A DNA stretch of 64,000 nucleotides. It comes from Lentimicrobium sp. Its GTDB lineage: Bacteria; Bacteroidota; Bacteroidia; Bacteroidales; Lentimicrobiaceae. Positions 17,158-27,197 of this stretch are shown piece after piece (position 1 is the first letter of the stretch; every line of letters starts with the position of its first letter). Under the pieces are notes generated by a model. It made no database searches. It saw only the letters and a program-made list of their open reading frames with translations, and was not told the origin of the DNA. The DNA lies in the NCBI GenBank assembly GCA_023957275.1, contig JAMLHF010000002.1:62001-126000 (forward strand), read 5' to 3'. The translations under genes were made by a program, and so were the position numbers.

Positions 17158-19602
17158 ATGACGAATGAAGGCTTCGGTTTTACCGAACTGATTGAAAATG
17201 AAACTGAATTTATTCCGCTCCTCTCAACTGAAGATGAAGAGCAGATGAATGCGGAGGAGGTGCCGGAAACGCTCCCTATTCTTCCGTTACGCAATACGGT
17301 ATTGTTTCCCGGGGTGGTAATCCCTATTACGGTTGGCCGTGATAAATCGATCCGTTTGATAAAGGATTATTATAAAGGAAACCGGATCATAGGTGCCGTT
17401 GCCCAGAAAGATGTTGATATTGAGGATCCTTCGTTCAAGGACCTGAATGAAATCGGAACCATTGCCTACATCATCAAGTTGTTGCAAATGCCTGACGGAA
17501 GCACAACTGCCATTATTCAGGGAAAGAAACGTTTTCGCATCCTTGAGATGCTTCAGGATGACCCTTATTTTATTGCAAGGGTAAATCAATTTGACAAGGT
17601 AAAGCCGCTGGTGAAAGATAAAAAATTCAATGCCCTGATTTCATCGGTAAAAGACCTTGCCATTCAGATTATTAACTTGTCTCCCAACCTTCCTTCGGAC
17701 TCTGTATTTGCCATCCGCAATATAGAGAGCCCGGTCTTCCTTGTTAATTTTATTTCTTCCAATCTGAATGTTTCGCTTGAGGAGAAGCAGATGTTGCTTG
17801 CCATTGATGACCTGATTGAGCGGGCGAATATGGTTTTGGGGCTTCTGACGCGGGAACTTCAGATTATTGAGCTTAAAAATCAGATTCAAAGCAAAGTTAA
17901 AATCGACCTCGATAAGCAACAGCGCGATTACCTGCTGAATCAGCAACTCAAAACCATTCAGGAGGAGTTGGGCGATAATCCGCATACACAGGAAATTTCC
18001 GATTTACGGGAAAAAGCTGCGAAAAAACGTTGGCCTGCAAATGTGGCAGATGTCTTTGAAAAGGAATTGACAAAATTGCAGCGTATGAATCCTGCTGCAA
18101 TGGAATATTCCATGCAGCTGAATTACCTTGAGGTATTGACTGACCTTCCATGGAATGAGTTTACTGTAGATAATTTTGACCTTAAACATGCACAAAGGGT
18201 CCTGGATAAAGATCATTACGGCCTTGAAACCGTGAAAGAGCGCATTATTGAATATCTGGCTGTGCTGAAGCTGAAAGGTGACATGAAGTCGCCCATCCTT
18301 TGTCTGTTTGGTCCTCCGGGAGTCGGAAAAACCTCTCTCGGAAAATCGGTGGCCAGAGCGGTGAACCGGAATTATATCCGGATGTCGTTGGGCGGCCTTC
18401 GCGATGAGGCTGAGATCCGCGGACACCGGAAAACATATATTGGTGCCATGCCGGGGAGGATCTTGCAGAGCATAAAAAAAGCCAAAGCTTCTAATCCGGT
18501 TTTTGTGCTGGATGAAATAGACAAGGTGATCGGAGCAAACATCAATGGAGATCCTTCAGCTGCTTTGCTCGAAGTGCTCGATCCGGAGCAGAACAATTCT
18601 TTTTACGATAATTTCGTGGAGCTTGAGTATGACCTTTCGAAGGTGATGTTTATTGCCACAGCAAATAACCTTGGTACAATACACCCGGCATTGCGCGACA
18701 GGATGGAAGTGATTGAAATTACCGGTTATCTGCTTGAGGAAAAAATTGAGATTGCCCGCCGGCATCTGATTCCCAAGCAATTGAGCGAACATGGCGTTCA
18801 GCCGGGGCAGCTCGGGTTTGGGAAAAAGATCATTGAACTGATCATCGATGCCTATACAAGGGAGTCGGGAGTCAGGGAACTTGAAAAGAAAATTGCCAAG
18901 ATTATCAGGCATCAGGCAAGGTATATCGTAAACGGGGAATCGTATAATGTTTCGGTAACCGAAGATGACATCCGGAAGATTCTGGGTCCTGTAAAGTTCA
19001 ACAAGGAAAAGGACGAAGCACCGCATGCTGCCGGAGTAGTTACCGGATTGGCATGGACTCCGGTGGGCGGAGAGATTTTGTATGTGGAAACAAGCCTGAG
19101 TCATGGAAAAGGGAATATGGGATTAACCGGGAATCTCGGAGATGTTATGAAAGAATCAGCTACGCTGGCATTCGAATACCTGAAATCGCACAGTGATCAG
19201 CTCGGCCTTGAGCCTTCCGTCTTTGAAAAATGGAATGTTCATATTCATGTCCCTGAAGGAGCTACACCCAAAGACGGCCCTTCGGCCGGAATCACCATGT
19301 TCACCGCGCTGGCTTCGGCATTCACCCAGCGGCTGATCAAGCCGCGGCTGGCGATGACCGGTGAAATTACCCTGCGCGGTAAAGTGCTTGCTGTTGGCGG
19401 AATTAAGGAGAAAATTCTGGCTGCCCGCCGATCTGGCATCAAAGAAATCATTCTGCCCGCAGATAACAGAAAAGATATTGAGGAAATTAAGCCCGTATAT
19501 CTGAAAGGGCTGAAAATTCACTACGTTGAACAGATGATCGATGTCCTTGATCTTGCACTGACAGGAAAAAAGGCATCTAATCCATTGAATATTAATTATT
19601 AA
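17158..19602 (+). CDS. lon: ATP-dependent protease Lon
   Basis: An 814-residue protein from the ATG at 17158; a TTG at 17128 would add ten residues not needed by the family. The LON substrate-binding N-domain begins near [19 protein letters not shown]. Then come a coiled-coil region, the AAA+ module with Walker A GPPGVGKT (385-392) and Walker B VFVLDEID, and the Ser-Lys protease domain with Ser709 in KDGPSAGI and Lys750 in VGGIKEK. It degrades misfolded and regulatory proteins in the cytoplasm. All catalytic residues are present. The adjacent oxidoreductase follows after 35 bp and may be co-transcribed. Confidence 0.97.
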   Translation: MTNEGFGFTELIENETEFIPLLSTEDEEQMNAEEVPETLPILPLRNTVLFPGVVIPITVGRDKSIRLIKDYYKGNRIIGAVAQKDVDIEDPSFKDLNEIGTIAYIIKLLQMPDGSTTAIIQGKKRFRILEMLQDDPYFIARVNQFDKVKPLVKDKKFNALISSVKDLAIQIINLSPNLPSDSVFAIRNIESPVFLVNFISSNLNVSLEEKQMLLAIDDLIERANMVLGLLTRELQIIELKNQIQSKVKIDLDKQQRDYLLNQQLKTIQEELGDNPHTQEISDLREKAAKKRWPANVADVFEKELTKLQRMNPAAMEYSMQLNYLEVLTDLPWNEFTVDNFDLKHAQRVLDKDHYGLETVKERIIEYLAVLKLKGDMKSPILCLFGPPGVGKTSLGKSVARAVNRNYIRMSLGGLRDEAEIRGHRKTYIGAMPGRILQSIKKAKASNPVFVLDEIDKVIGANINGDPSAALLEVLDPEQNNSFYDNFVELEYDLSKVMFIATANNLGTIHPALRDRMEVIEITGYLLEEKIEIARRHLIPKQLSEHGVQPGQLGFGKKIIELIIDAYTRESGVRELEKKIAKIIRHQARYIVNGESYNVSVTEDDIRKILGPVKFNKEKDEAPHAAGVVTGLAWTPVGGEILYVETSLSHGKGNMGLTGNLGDVMKESATLAFEYLKSHSDQLGLEPSVFEKWNVHIHVPEGATPKDGPSAGITMFTALASAFTQRLIKPRLAMTGEITLRGKVLAVGGIKEKILAARRSGIKEIILPADNRKDIEEIKPVYLKGLKIHYVEQMIDVLDLALTGKKASNPLNINY

Positions 19603-19637
19603 TATACCCTGTCTGGGGTAAAGGAAGTTAGGTTTTA

Positions 19638-20216
19638 ATGAAAAAAATACTGATTATTCTTGGTCATCCGGTTAAAGATACGTTTTCAAATTCATTGTTT
19701 GAACATTATCGTAAAGGGGCATTGTCTTCCGGTGCTGAAATCAGGGAGATCATTCTCAGAGACCTTGATTTCGAACTGAATTTCAGAGAAGGCTACAGGG
19801 GAAGTCAGGAGTTGGAGCCTGACCTTCAGAAAGCGCAGGAGGCCATTAAATGGGCCGAACATATCGTTATAATTTATCCGAACTGGTGGTCAACCTTTCC
19901 CGCATTGATGAAAGGGTTTATCGACCGTACTTTTCTGCCTGGTTTTGCCTTTAAATACAGGAAAGGCAGTCTTCTGTGGGATAAGTATCTTACCGGCCGT
20001 TCGGCCCGGCTGATCATCACCATGGATACGCCGCCATGGTACTACTGGCTGGTTTATCGCAGACCCGGACACAATGCCATGAAACGTGGCATCCTTGAGT
20101 TTTGTGGTATAAGACCGGTAAGAATTACCACCATCGGGTCGCTGAAGGTGTCTTCGGAAGCAAGGCGTCAGCATTGGCTCCGAAAAGTGGAAAAACTTGG
20201 CCGGAAGCTGATATAG
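19638..20216 (+). CDS. NAD(P)H-dependent quinone oxidoreductase (flavodoxin-like fold)
   Basis: The protein has 192 residues and is cytoplasmic. It opens MKKILIILGHPVKDTFSNSL, the FMN-phosphate loop of the KefF/MdaB/NQO group. IVIIYPNWWSTFPALMKGFIDRTFLPGFAF carries the flavin-contacting Trp-Trp and a dimer contact. These enzymes pass two electrons from NAD(P)H to quinones or related compounds. It follows lon by 35 bp on the same strand, suggesting a stress-linked transcript. Substrate is not determinable. Confidence 0.85.
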   Translation: MKKILIILGHPVKDTFSNSLFEHYRKGALSSGAEIREIILRDLDFELNFREGYRGSQELEPDLQKAQEAIKWAEHIVIIYPNWWSTFPALMKGFIDRTFLPGFAFKYRKGSLLWDKYLTGRSARLIITMDTPPWYYWLVYRRPGHNAMKRGILEFCGIRPVRITTIGSLKVSSEARRQHWLRKVEKLGRKLI

Positions 20217-20447
20217 CTTTTTAGGTCTATTCCGAAATACTGCTACTGTTAATAGATTGTTCCTAAGTGGCGCGAGGTGCTCGAGCGGAATAGGAACTAC
20301 TGAACTCCATACGATTTCTCCGTGAGCCTAAGTAGTTATCTTTTGCAAATTTTAAACGACTTGGGCGGATAAAACCACATAACTTCCAATATCCGATTTT
20401 ATCTGCTATTACAACAAACTTAATGTTAGGTGCTCGCCTTTCTCGGT
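20217..20447. other. left junction of the restriction-modification island
   Basis: The sequence changes to AT-rich here. Read on the minus strand, ACCTAAC (20430-20424) just after the restriction-enzyme stop fits the integron consensus RYYYAAC. About 45 bases further, GATAAAA and TTTTATC can pair across a short loop. This could be a degenerate attC-like site, but the opposite box is poor. Confidence 0.25.
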
Positions 20448-21512
20448 CTATCTTAAAATCAAATCGGTCAACATCCGTTTTATATTCAAATGCTTAGCTT
20501 TTCTCTGTTTTCTTGCTTCCGTATCAACCAACTCAATCCAATTAAACAGTTTACTTTTTTCCGTTGTACTTGTTTTCCAATAATCTACCAGTTCTATCGC
20601 AGGCGTCGAGATAATTGTCTCTATAATTTGAGGAAGATTTTCAAATAGATTCATAAACACACGAGGAATATCGTGGTAAACTTTTCCTTTTATGGCATAA
20701 ATATCTTTACCCCCCGCAGTAAATAAATCTCGAACGTTAGGACAAACAACAGATTCACTTGTTACAAACCAAAGTGCTAATCTGCCAAATTTATCGCTAC
20801 TATTCCCGAATATTTCAGGGAAATATGCCATTCCTCGAACTTTTAGATTTTGCTGTTCACTATTTGATAGATTATTCCATATTTTAATGATGAAATTACT
20901 CGCTTTTTCATCATTTTCATGTCCTATCCACCATAATTCTTCGCCTGATTTCAACTTGCTTTTGTAGAATTCAACAATCGGCTTTATTGGATTGTCTTTT
21001 TTGCGTAATGTGTCGTAAGGCAACTTAATTTTATCAAAAATTGTTTTACCATCCTCTAAATTCATATCTATTAAATATCGTGGCGAGTGAGTTACCACAA
21101 CTTCTGAAAGAACTTCTTCGTAAGGGCGACAACGAAACTCAATTGGTTTTGCCAATTTCGCAAATAACATAAATATTCTCTCAACATCATCAACTCTTGT
21201 CGTTTCTAAGACGCTATTACCAGTCGTTTTCCAATGATTTTGAGTTGTAGTTTTTACTTCAATTCCATAATATTTCTTTGCGACAATATCTGGGAATTTT
21301 TGCCCGCTTATTAACTCTATTGAGTTTTCGAAAGGTGTTCCGACGGCTAACTCTGTCATTACATCTCGTACAAAAGGTTCGAGATTACGACCTGAAAGTG
21401 AAGATACTTTTTTAGGCGATTTATTTGCACAATCATTTAGTTCGCTAATCGTAGAACTCAACAAACTGTCAAATTCTATTTTGTTCGGATCTGAATTTGC
21501 GGATATTATCAT
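20448..21512 (-). CDS. type II restriction endonuclease (PD-(D/E)XK)
   Basis: A 354-residue protein from the ATG at 21512, six bases after the methyltransferase stop; a longer frame would overlap that gene. FPDIVAKKYYGIEVKTT gives Asp75, Glu85 and Lys87, the PD-x9-ExK nuclease core, preceded by a helix with Glu45 (NLEPFVRDVM). Another conserved-looking stretch is LWFVTSESVVCPNVRDLF. I cannot name the subfamily or its recognition site. It is last in the leftward vsr-methyltransferase-endonuclease operon, so it must cut the sequence modified by that methylase. Composition is clearly AT-richer than neighbouring housekeeping genes. Confidence 0.82.
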   Translation of the reverse strand: MIISANSDPNKIEFDSLLSSTISELNDCANKSPKKVSSLSGRNLEPFVRDVMTELAVGTPFENSIELISGQKFPDIVAKKYYGIEVKTTTQNHWKTTGNSVLETTRVDDVERIFMLFAKLAKPIEFRCRPYEEVLSEVVVTHSPRYLIDMNLEDGKTIFDKIKLPYDTLRKKDNPIKPIVEFYKSKLKSGEELWWIGHENDEKASNFIIKIWNNLSNSEQQNLKVRGMAYFPEIFGNSSDKFGRLALWFVTSESVVCPNVRDLFTAGGKDIYAIKGKVYHDIPRVFMNLFENLPQIIETIISTPAIELVDYWKTSTTEKSKLFNWIELVDTEARKQRKAKHLNIKRMLTDLILR

Positions 21513-21517
21513 AATAA

Positions 21518-22876
21518 CTACTTTTTGAAATATAAGTCCCAAACATTTTCTATTCGCCTCGCCAAATTATATGCAAGAAGTGGTGGAACTGCGTTTCCAA
21601 TAATCTTATATGCTTGTGAAGGACTTACACTATAAGATCCTCTTCTGTTACTATTTTCAATCACAAATTCATAATCTGGTGGAAAAGTTTGAATTAACGC
21701 ACATTCTCTTGGTGTCAATCTTCTTTCAATTAATCCTCTTTCCAATTCGGACTCAATCTTTCCTCCATTTTGTTTTGACAATCTTCTAAATTCAATATTA
21801 CCGTGGTGTTCAGCACGAATTGTCGGTCCTATACCTGCAAGCTTTATTTCAGTTTGACCTTGACAATGCTTCCCCATAAATTTTGCTTTGGAATAGAATT
21901 TTTGGGACAAATCGTTTGTTTTATCAGGTTCTTCTAATTGACTGAAAACTTCTTTTAATTGAACAAAATGCTTCAAATCTTCGCCAATGTTTGTATAAGC
22001 GTGGGTTGGTCTTGGATATGGATTGTATTTTTCATCAATTGTATTTTTTAGCAATGCTTCCAATGCGGATTTTTTTAAAGCACTTTTCTTTATTCCGATG
22101 AAAATAACGCGCTCGCGAGATTGTGGCACACCGTAATCCGCAGAATGTAATACTTGCGGATTTAAAACTAAATATCCGTTTCCATTAGCGGAAGAAAAAT
22201 CTTTTTGGATTATATCTTTTACGTTAGAAAGGTTTATAAGTCCTTTTACATTTTCTGCAATAAAGATTTTTGGTTGGGTAATTTCAACAACTTCTTTCAT
22301 CCACATGTAGAGTTGCCCTCTTGTTTCAACAGAAGCTTTGTTTTCATCCTGAATAACTTCACCAATATGATTTTTATGTGAATTAAAGCCATTCCTTTTC
22401 CCTGCGACACTAAAATCTTGACACGGAAAGCCGCCTGTGACAATTTCCACATTTTCAGGAAATATTTTCGCGCCCGCTTTGTGCATTTTAACTAAATCGA
22501 CGATACTATCAGTATAGAAATCATCAACTCTATGGCCTCTTTTGGAGAAATAATTAACCCACGCATTTCGAGCAACATTTAAAATGTCATTTGCAAAAAC
22601 AGTTTTGAACTTTGTCTTTTTTAGTTGAACAAATCCATTTTCAAGTTTTTTATCAATAAAATCAGGTGTTACCAATTCATTAACAGAAGATTGCAATACA
22701 GAAAAACCACCTTCAAATCCTAAATCCATACCACCGCATCCCGAAAATAGAGAAAGTACATTTATGGTATCTTCCTTAGATTTTTCCGAAGTTTGTTCTT
22801 TTGGTTTTGAATAATGAATACTAAACTGAGTATCTTCAACCACGTTTTTTGTATCGATTTTTTGCAAAATTGACAT
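21518..22876 (-). CDS. DNA (cytosine-5-)-methyltransferase
   Basis: A 452-residue protein from the ATG at 22876. All key C5-methylase motifs are visible in order: I VLSLFSGCGGMDLGF (40-54), IV GGFPCQDFSVAG with catalytic Cys152, VI IFIAENVKG, VIII YGVPQSRERVIFIG, IX RRLTPRECALIQTFP, and X AYKIIGNAVPPLLA. It methylates C5 of a cytosine in the site of its paired restriction enzyme. The target-recognition region lies between motifs VIII and IX. A strong GGAGG sits six bases before the ATG, unusual in Bacteroidota, where such sites are rarely used, and consistent with foreign origin. Confidence 0.95.
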   Translation of the reverse strand: MSILQKIDTKNVVEDTQFSIHYSKPKEQTSEKSKEDTINVLSLFSGCGGMDLGFEGGFSVLQSSVNELVTPDFIDKKLENGFVQLKKTKFKTVFANDILNVARNAWVNYFSKRGHRVDDFYTDSIVDLVKMHKAGAKIFPENVEIVTGGFPCQDFSVAGKRNGFNSHKNHIGEVIQDENKASVETRGQLYMWMKEVVEITQPKIFIAENVKGLINLSNVKDIIQKDFSSANGNGYLVLNPQVLHSADYGVPQSRERVIFIGIKKSALKKSALEALLKNTIDEKYNPYPRPTHAYTNIGEDLKHFVQLKEVFSQLEEPDKTNDLSQKFYSKAKFMGKHCQGQTEIKLAGIGPTIRAEHHGNIEFRRLSKQNGGKIESELERGLIERRLTPRECALIQTFPPDYEFVIENSNRRGSYSVSPSQAYKIIGNAVPPLLAYNLARRIENVWDLYFKK

Positions 22877-22922
22877 CAAATCCTCCTAAATTTTTACTCA
22901 AAATTAGTTATTCTCGAGCGAT

Positions 22923-23345
22923 TCAACAAGAGGATTGAAGATTTTTGATAAGATTATTAAGAGTATCTTCTCGTTTTTTTTCTTTTAGCTGACACTCCCA
23001 AATAATTAAGACTTTCCAACCATCACTTTTCAAGATTTCAATGTTTTCTTTATCTCGTGCAATATTTCTATCAATTTTATCTTGCCAAAATTGAGCGTTT
23101 GTCTTTGGCATTACATAGATTTTGCAGTTTTTGTGTCCGTGCCAAAAACAACCATTGATAAAAATTAATGTTTTGTATTTTGTTAGTTTAATGTCAGGTT
23201 TCCCCGCCAATTTTTTATCATAAATGCGAAATCTAAATCCATTCGCAAATAAGAATTTTCTAACGATAATTTCGGGCTTCGTGTTTGAGCTTTTTACGTG
23301 GCTCATTATTTCACTTCTTCTTTCTTTGCTTACTGTATCGGACAT
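22923..23345 (-). CDS. vsr: very short patch repair endonuclease
   Basis: The protein has 140 residues, typical Vsr size. Matches along the whole length: RRSEIMSHVKSSNTKPE, GFRFRIYDKKLAGKPDIKL with the catalytic Asp in KPD, FINGCFWHGHKNCK with the zinc/active-site Cys-His cluster, NAQFWQDKIDRNIARD, and GWKVLIIWECQL. Vsr nicks next to T in T:G mismatches formed when 5-methylcytosine deaminates, so it protects the host from mutation by the neighbouring methylase. It is first in the leftward operon, 46 bp before the methyltransferase. Confidence 0.95.
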   Translation of the reverse strand: MSDTVSKERRSEIMSHVKSSNTKPEIIVRKFLFANGFRFRIYDKKLAGKPDIKLTKYKTLIFINGCFWHGHKNCKIYVMPKTNAQFWQDKIDRNIARDKENIEILKSDGWKVLIIWECQLKEKKREDTLNNLIKNLQSSC

Positions 23346-23423
23346 CTTTTTTGTTCCAAATTGCTAACTGCCTTTTCTTTAGAGTGAAACACAACTGCCA
23401 TATATTTTTGCAATTCCCGGATT

Positions 23424-25418
23424 CTAATTTTCTGAAACAATAAGTTTTTCCGTGAATATCCGGTTCCCGGATTGTAAGGTAACCAGGTACGCACCTGCCG
23501 GATAGTTCCGGATATCGACGGGCAGTGAATGGATGCCCGGCAGATAATTTCTTACACCCGTATCAAACAGTTTTTTACCTGACAGGTCGGTAAGGTATAA
23601 TCTTACCGGCATCCGGGTCAGCAGGTTAAAGCTGATGACCGCCTGTCTGTTTGCCGGATTTGGTGTGATCAGGATATCGCTTGTACTGGAAATGCTCAAG
23701 GGATCAGTGCCCACAAGCGTGGTTCCCTGTTTAAGCAGGATATGGTTACCGGGATCGAAGGTAAGGGCGACGGGCTCCTGATCGAACTGAAAAATAAACA
23801 CCTGGCCGTTTTCATCATTGGTCACCCTGATCAGCGTATCTCCGCCATTTTTGAATGAAACCAGGATTTCTAAAGGCATTTCAAAGAACGGGGCGTTTGT
23901 TTGTATCTGGCTGGCTTGGAAGTAAACATTCCAGAGTCCGCTCTCAACTTCCAGGAAACTATAGGTGTTGTTGTAAACAGGATGATTGGGCTCAAACAAC
24001 CACTGGTTGAAAAACCAATCCAGTTCCTGCCCGGTGGCTTCATTCATTTTTTCAATGAAATCAGGGATGGTTGCTGATTGATATCTGAAGTTTACTGTAT
24101 CGTTGGCATACTCATAAATACTATGGAAAAAGAGGGAGTCGCCCACCACGTAACGATACATATAAAGCACGCACGATGCTTTCATATATGTTATTGCGTA
24201 GTTGAAAAGCGTTGAGTTGGGAGGGGGATTGGTTGCCCAGGCCGGATTTGATATGGCCCAACCCGGGTTTTGCGCCAGGTAATAGCCGGCATTGCTTTCC
24301 ATTTCTTCCTTATAAGCCTGATGTCCGTTAACTTCTCCCGTCCACGTTGCTTCAAAGTAAGTGGCAAAGCCCTCGTTCAGCCAAAGATCTGCCCAGGTGG
24401 CACAGGTAATCATATCACCGAACCACTGGTGGGCAAATTCATGGGCGATAAGACTGGAATACCAGCATCCCTGGCAGAGGCTGGTCAGGGTCTGATTTTC
24501 CATCCCGCCCCACATAAACTGGGGGCTGAGTGTGGCAAATCCGTCTTTTTCGAAGGGATGGTCGCCAAACATCGAATAATAGAAGTCGGCCAGGGGGATG
24601 ATCATATTTTGCATCTGCGACGGATTCTCCCCGGGGTTATAATAGAATCTGATCGGTAACGTGTCGTTCGGCTGTCCGGGTTTGGTCCAGTAAACGATAT
24701 CCATATTGTAGTTCACCCTTGAGGAGATTACCATAAGATAGGTAGCGACCGGATCGCGGCTCACCCAGGTATACCAGGTTGTATCGTTCACCGCTACCGA
24801 ATCGGTGAGGCTTCCGTTTGAGCCGAGTTTAACGTTTGACGGAACTTTGGCCCTTAGTGTCAGGGTTGCTTTATCATAAGGCTGGTCGTAACACGGGAAC
24901 CATTTGCGTGCACCCTGTGGTTCGCAATCGGTAAAAACAAATCCATTGCCCACATAAAAAGCCAGATCGGGTACATCAAGGTGTTCATATTCAATGCTGA
25001 CCGATGCAACTTCTCCGGGTTGATACGCGCGGTCAAGCATAATAGTAAGGGTGTCCTGATCGTGGATAAATGAAGTTGCAGCCAACCCCACGGCGTTGAT
25101 TTGCAGCGATGTCTGATCTGCATTGAGTTTAATGGCTGACAGTAAGGTGTCGATCCTGAATGTTATGATGTTAGATGCCGTGAATGTTCTGGGATAGGGC
25201 GGTGTATAACAATGGAAAATATCCAGATCAAGTTCGTAGTTCAATACATCGAAAGTGTGCAGCGGCGAATTGGGTGAGCGCAGGTTCAAAGGTTCCTGTT
25301 GCGGGCGCATCTGTTTGCCATGGGCGCAAAATTCGCTTCCCCTGGTGGTTTCAGTTACCTGGGCGTTGGCAATGATCACTGATATCAGCAGGCTTGAAAT
25401 AATTGTCAGAAGTTTCAT
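23424..25418 (-). CDS. M1-family metallopeptidase with T9SS sorting domain
   Basis: A 664-residue protein from the ATG at 25418, giving signal peptide MKLLTIISSLLISVIIANAQ. GGMEN (about 304-308) is the exopeptidase substrate motif, and HEFAH (326-330) with Glu349 in LWLNEG is the gluzincin zinc site HExxH-x18-E. After the catalytic region a short linker leads to a T9SS type A domain (ITPNPANRQAVISF, LTDLSGKKLF, YLVTLQSGN). It should act as a surface-bound or released aminopeptidase feeding on peptides. A peptide-binding lipoprotein is divergently encoded next door, in keeping with peptide scavenging. Confidence 0.93.
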   Translation of the reverse strand: MKLLTIISSLLISVIIANAQVTETTRGSEFCAHGKQMRPQQEPLNLRSPNSPLHTFDVLNYELDLDIFHCYTPPYPRTFTASNIITFRIDTLLSAIKLNADQTSLQINAVGLAATSFIHDQDTLTIMLDRAYQPGEVASVSIEYEHLDVPDLAFYVGNGFVFTDCEPQGARKWFPCYDQPYDKATLTLRAKVPSNVKLGSNGSLTDSVAVNDTTWYTWVSRDPVATYLMVISSRVNYNMDIVYWTKPGQPNDTLPIRFYYNPGENPSQMQNMIIPLADFYYSMFGDHPFEKDGFATLSPQFMWGGMENQTLTSLCQGCWYSSLIAHEFAHQWFGDMITCATWADLWLNEGFATYFEATWTGEVNGHQAYKEEMESNAGYYLAQNPGWAISNPAWATNPPPNSTLFNYAITYMKASCVLYMYRYVVGDSLFFHSIYEYANDTVNFRYQSATIPDFIEKMNEATGQELDWFFNQWLFEPNHPVYNNTYSFLEVESGLWNVYFQASQIQTNAPFFEMPLEILVSFKNGGDTLIRVTNDENGQVFIFQFDQEPVALTFDPGNHILLKQGTTLVGTDPLSISSTSDILITPNPANRQAVISFNLLTRMPVRLYLTDLSGKKLFDTGVRNYLPGIHSLPVDIRNYPAGAYLVTLQSGNRIFTEKLIVSEN

Positions 25419-25439
25419 GATCAGATGTTTTAATGAGTC

Positions 25440-25473
25440 CAAAGATATCATTTAAGCCAGCAACTTTTACAAA
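25440..25473 (-). promoter_or_regulatory. promoter of the M1 peptidase
   Basis: On the minus strand TTTG (25473-25470), 22 bp, TATCTTTG (25447-25440). The -7 box is a perfect match; the spacer is slightly long. Confidence 0.5.
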
Positions 25474-25553
25474 AAAGACATAGGGGCGGCTGCATGGCAG
25501 ATTTTTGGGCAGGATGCCGCAATTATCCTAATTTTGCGAGATGATTTCAGGAT

Positions 25554-27197
25554 ATGCCTCACAAGTTTAAGGGTCTGATTTTAGTTTCATCAATACTTTT
25601 CGTTTCCTGCAAAGGGATTCCCGATCAGCAGGCAGGTCAGACTGTTTTCCGGTATAACGAATCGTCAGGAGTTACCTCTCTGGATCCTGCATTTGCCCGT
25701 GACCAGGCAAATATCTGGTCTGTCAACCATCTGTTTAACAGTCTGGTACAGCTTGACAGCAACCTGAATGTTCAGCCATGCCTTGCCGGCAGCTGGACCG
25801 TGTCAGAAGATGGGACAGTATATGAGTTTCACGTTCGCAGTGATGTCAGTTTTCACGACAGTGAGGTTTTCGCCGGAGGAATTGGCAGAAAGTTGACGGC
25901 ACGGGATGCTGAATATAGTTTAAAACGGCTTCTGGACCCCGGTCTGGCGTCTCCCGGAGCCTGGGTGCTGGCACCGGTAAAAATTCAGTCAGGGAAACCC
26001 GCCATCCGGGCGGTTGATGACACTACGCTTGTTATTGAGTTGACTGAACCATTTCCTCCCTTCCTTGGAATGCTCAGCATGCAGTATTGTTCGGTTATTC
26101 CGCGCGAAGCTGTTGATTTTTACGGCGACGACTTCAGGGCCAATCCGGTCGGAACGGGACCTTTCCGGTTTGGGATGTGGAAAGAAGGGGTAAAACTTGT
26201 TCTTCTGAAAAACAAGAACTACTTTGAATCGCAGGGTAACAGGAAGCTTCCGTTTCTGGATGCGGTTGCCATAACTTTTATCGTTGACAAGCAGACGGCT
26301 TTTCTTGAATTTGTGAAAGGAAATCTCGACTTTATGTCAGGCCTGGATGCTGCCTATAAGGATGAGATGCTGACGCCTTCCGGGAAACTGAACCCAAAGT
26401 ACCGGGGAAAAATAAACCTGTTGAGTCAGCCCTACCTGAATACAGAGTATCTGGGAATACTTATGGACCTTGAGAATCCATTATTAAAGGATAATCCTTT
26501 GTCGGACAGAAGAATCAGGCAGGCGATCAGCATGGGTTTTGATCGCAACAGACTGATAAGGTATCTCAGGAACAGTACCGGAACACCGGGCACGCATGGT
26601 TTCATTCCAAAAGGATTGCCCGGTTTTGCTGATTCAGGGCAATTCGGGTATGACTATAATCCTGAAAAAGCCAGACAACTCCTGGCTGAAGCCGGTTACC
26701 CGGGCGGGAAAGGCCTGCCACCCATTACTTTATCGACCAACGCCTCATACCTTGATATTTGTCAGTTTATTCAGAACCAGCTTTCTGTGATTGGCATAGA
26801 TATGAAGATTGATGTTAGTCCGCCGGCAACCCTCAAGGAGAATATTGCACGTTCGAGGGTGTCATTTTTCAGGGGTTCCTGGATTGCTGATTATCCGGAT
26901 GCCGAGAACTACCTGTCATTATTTTATTCCCGCAATTTCACCCCGGCCGGACCGAATTATACCCGTTTCGGCAGCGCTGAATTCGACCGGCTGTACCTGT
27001 TGGCATCCGGGGAGAATAACTACGGAAAAAGGATGCAATATTACCGTCAGATGGATAGTCTGATTATGGAAGAAGCTCCGGTCATTGTGTTGTTTTACGA
27101 TCAGGTGCTGCGTTTTGTAAGAAGCGACGTTTCAGGTCTGGGGTCAAATCCTTTGAATTTGTTGAATCTTAAAACAGTGCGAAAAAATGGAGAATAA
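25554..27197 (+). CDS. ABC transporter substrate-binding lipoprotein, peptide type (SBP_bac_5)
   Basis: The protein has 547 residues. Lipoprotein signal with lipobox LFVSC at residues 15-19 or so (MPHKFKGLILVSSILFVSCK). The body has the DppA/OppA pattern: SLDPAFARDQANIWSVNHLFNSLV, VYEFHVRSDVSFHDSE, NPVGTGPFRF, NPLSDRRIRQAISMGFDR and DYPDAENYLSLFYS. It should bind oligopeptides or a related ligand in the periplasm or at the outer membrane. No permease or ATPase is next to it, so it depends on components elsewhere. Its 3' end overlaps the flavin reductase by 11 bp, implying translational coupling. Confidence 0.9.
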   Translation: MPHKFKGLILVSSILFVSCKGIPDQQAGQTVFRYNESSGVTSLDPAFARDQANIWSVNHLFNSLVQLDSNLNVQPCLAGSWTVSEDGTVYEFHVRSDVSFHDSEVFAGGIGRKLTARDAEYSLKRLLDPGLASPGAWVLAPVKIQSGKPAIRAVDDTTLVIELTEPFPPFLGMLSMQYCSVIPREAVDFYGDDFRANPVGTGPFRFGMWKEGVKLVLLKNKNYFESQGNRKLPFLDAVAITFIVDKQTAFLEFVKGNLDFMSGLDAAYKDEMLTPSGKLNPKYRGKINLLSQPYLNTEYLGILMDLENPLLKDNPLSDRRIRQAISMGFDRNRLIRYLRNSTGTPGTHGFIPKGLPGFADSGQFGYDYNPEKARQLLAEAGYPGGKGLPPITLSTNASYLDICQFIQNQLSVIGIDMKIDVSPPATLKENIARSRVSFFRGSWIADYPDAENYLSLFYSRNFTPAGPNYTRFGSAEFDRLYLLASGENNYGKRMQYYRQMDSLIMEEAPVIVLFYDQVLRFVRSDVSGLGSNPLNLLNLKTVRKNGE

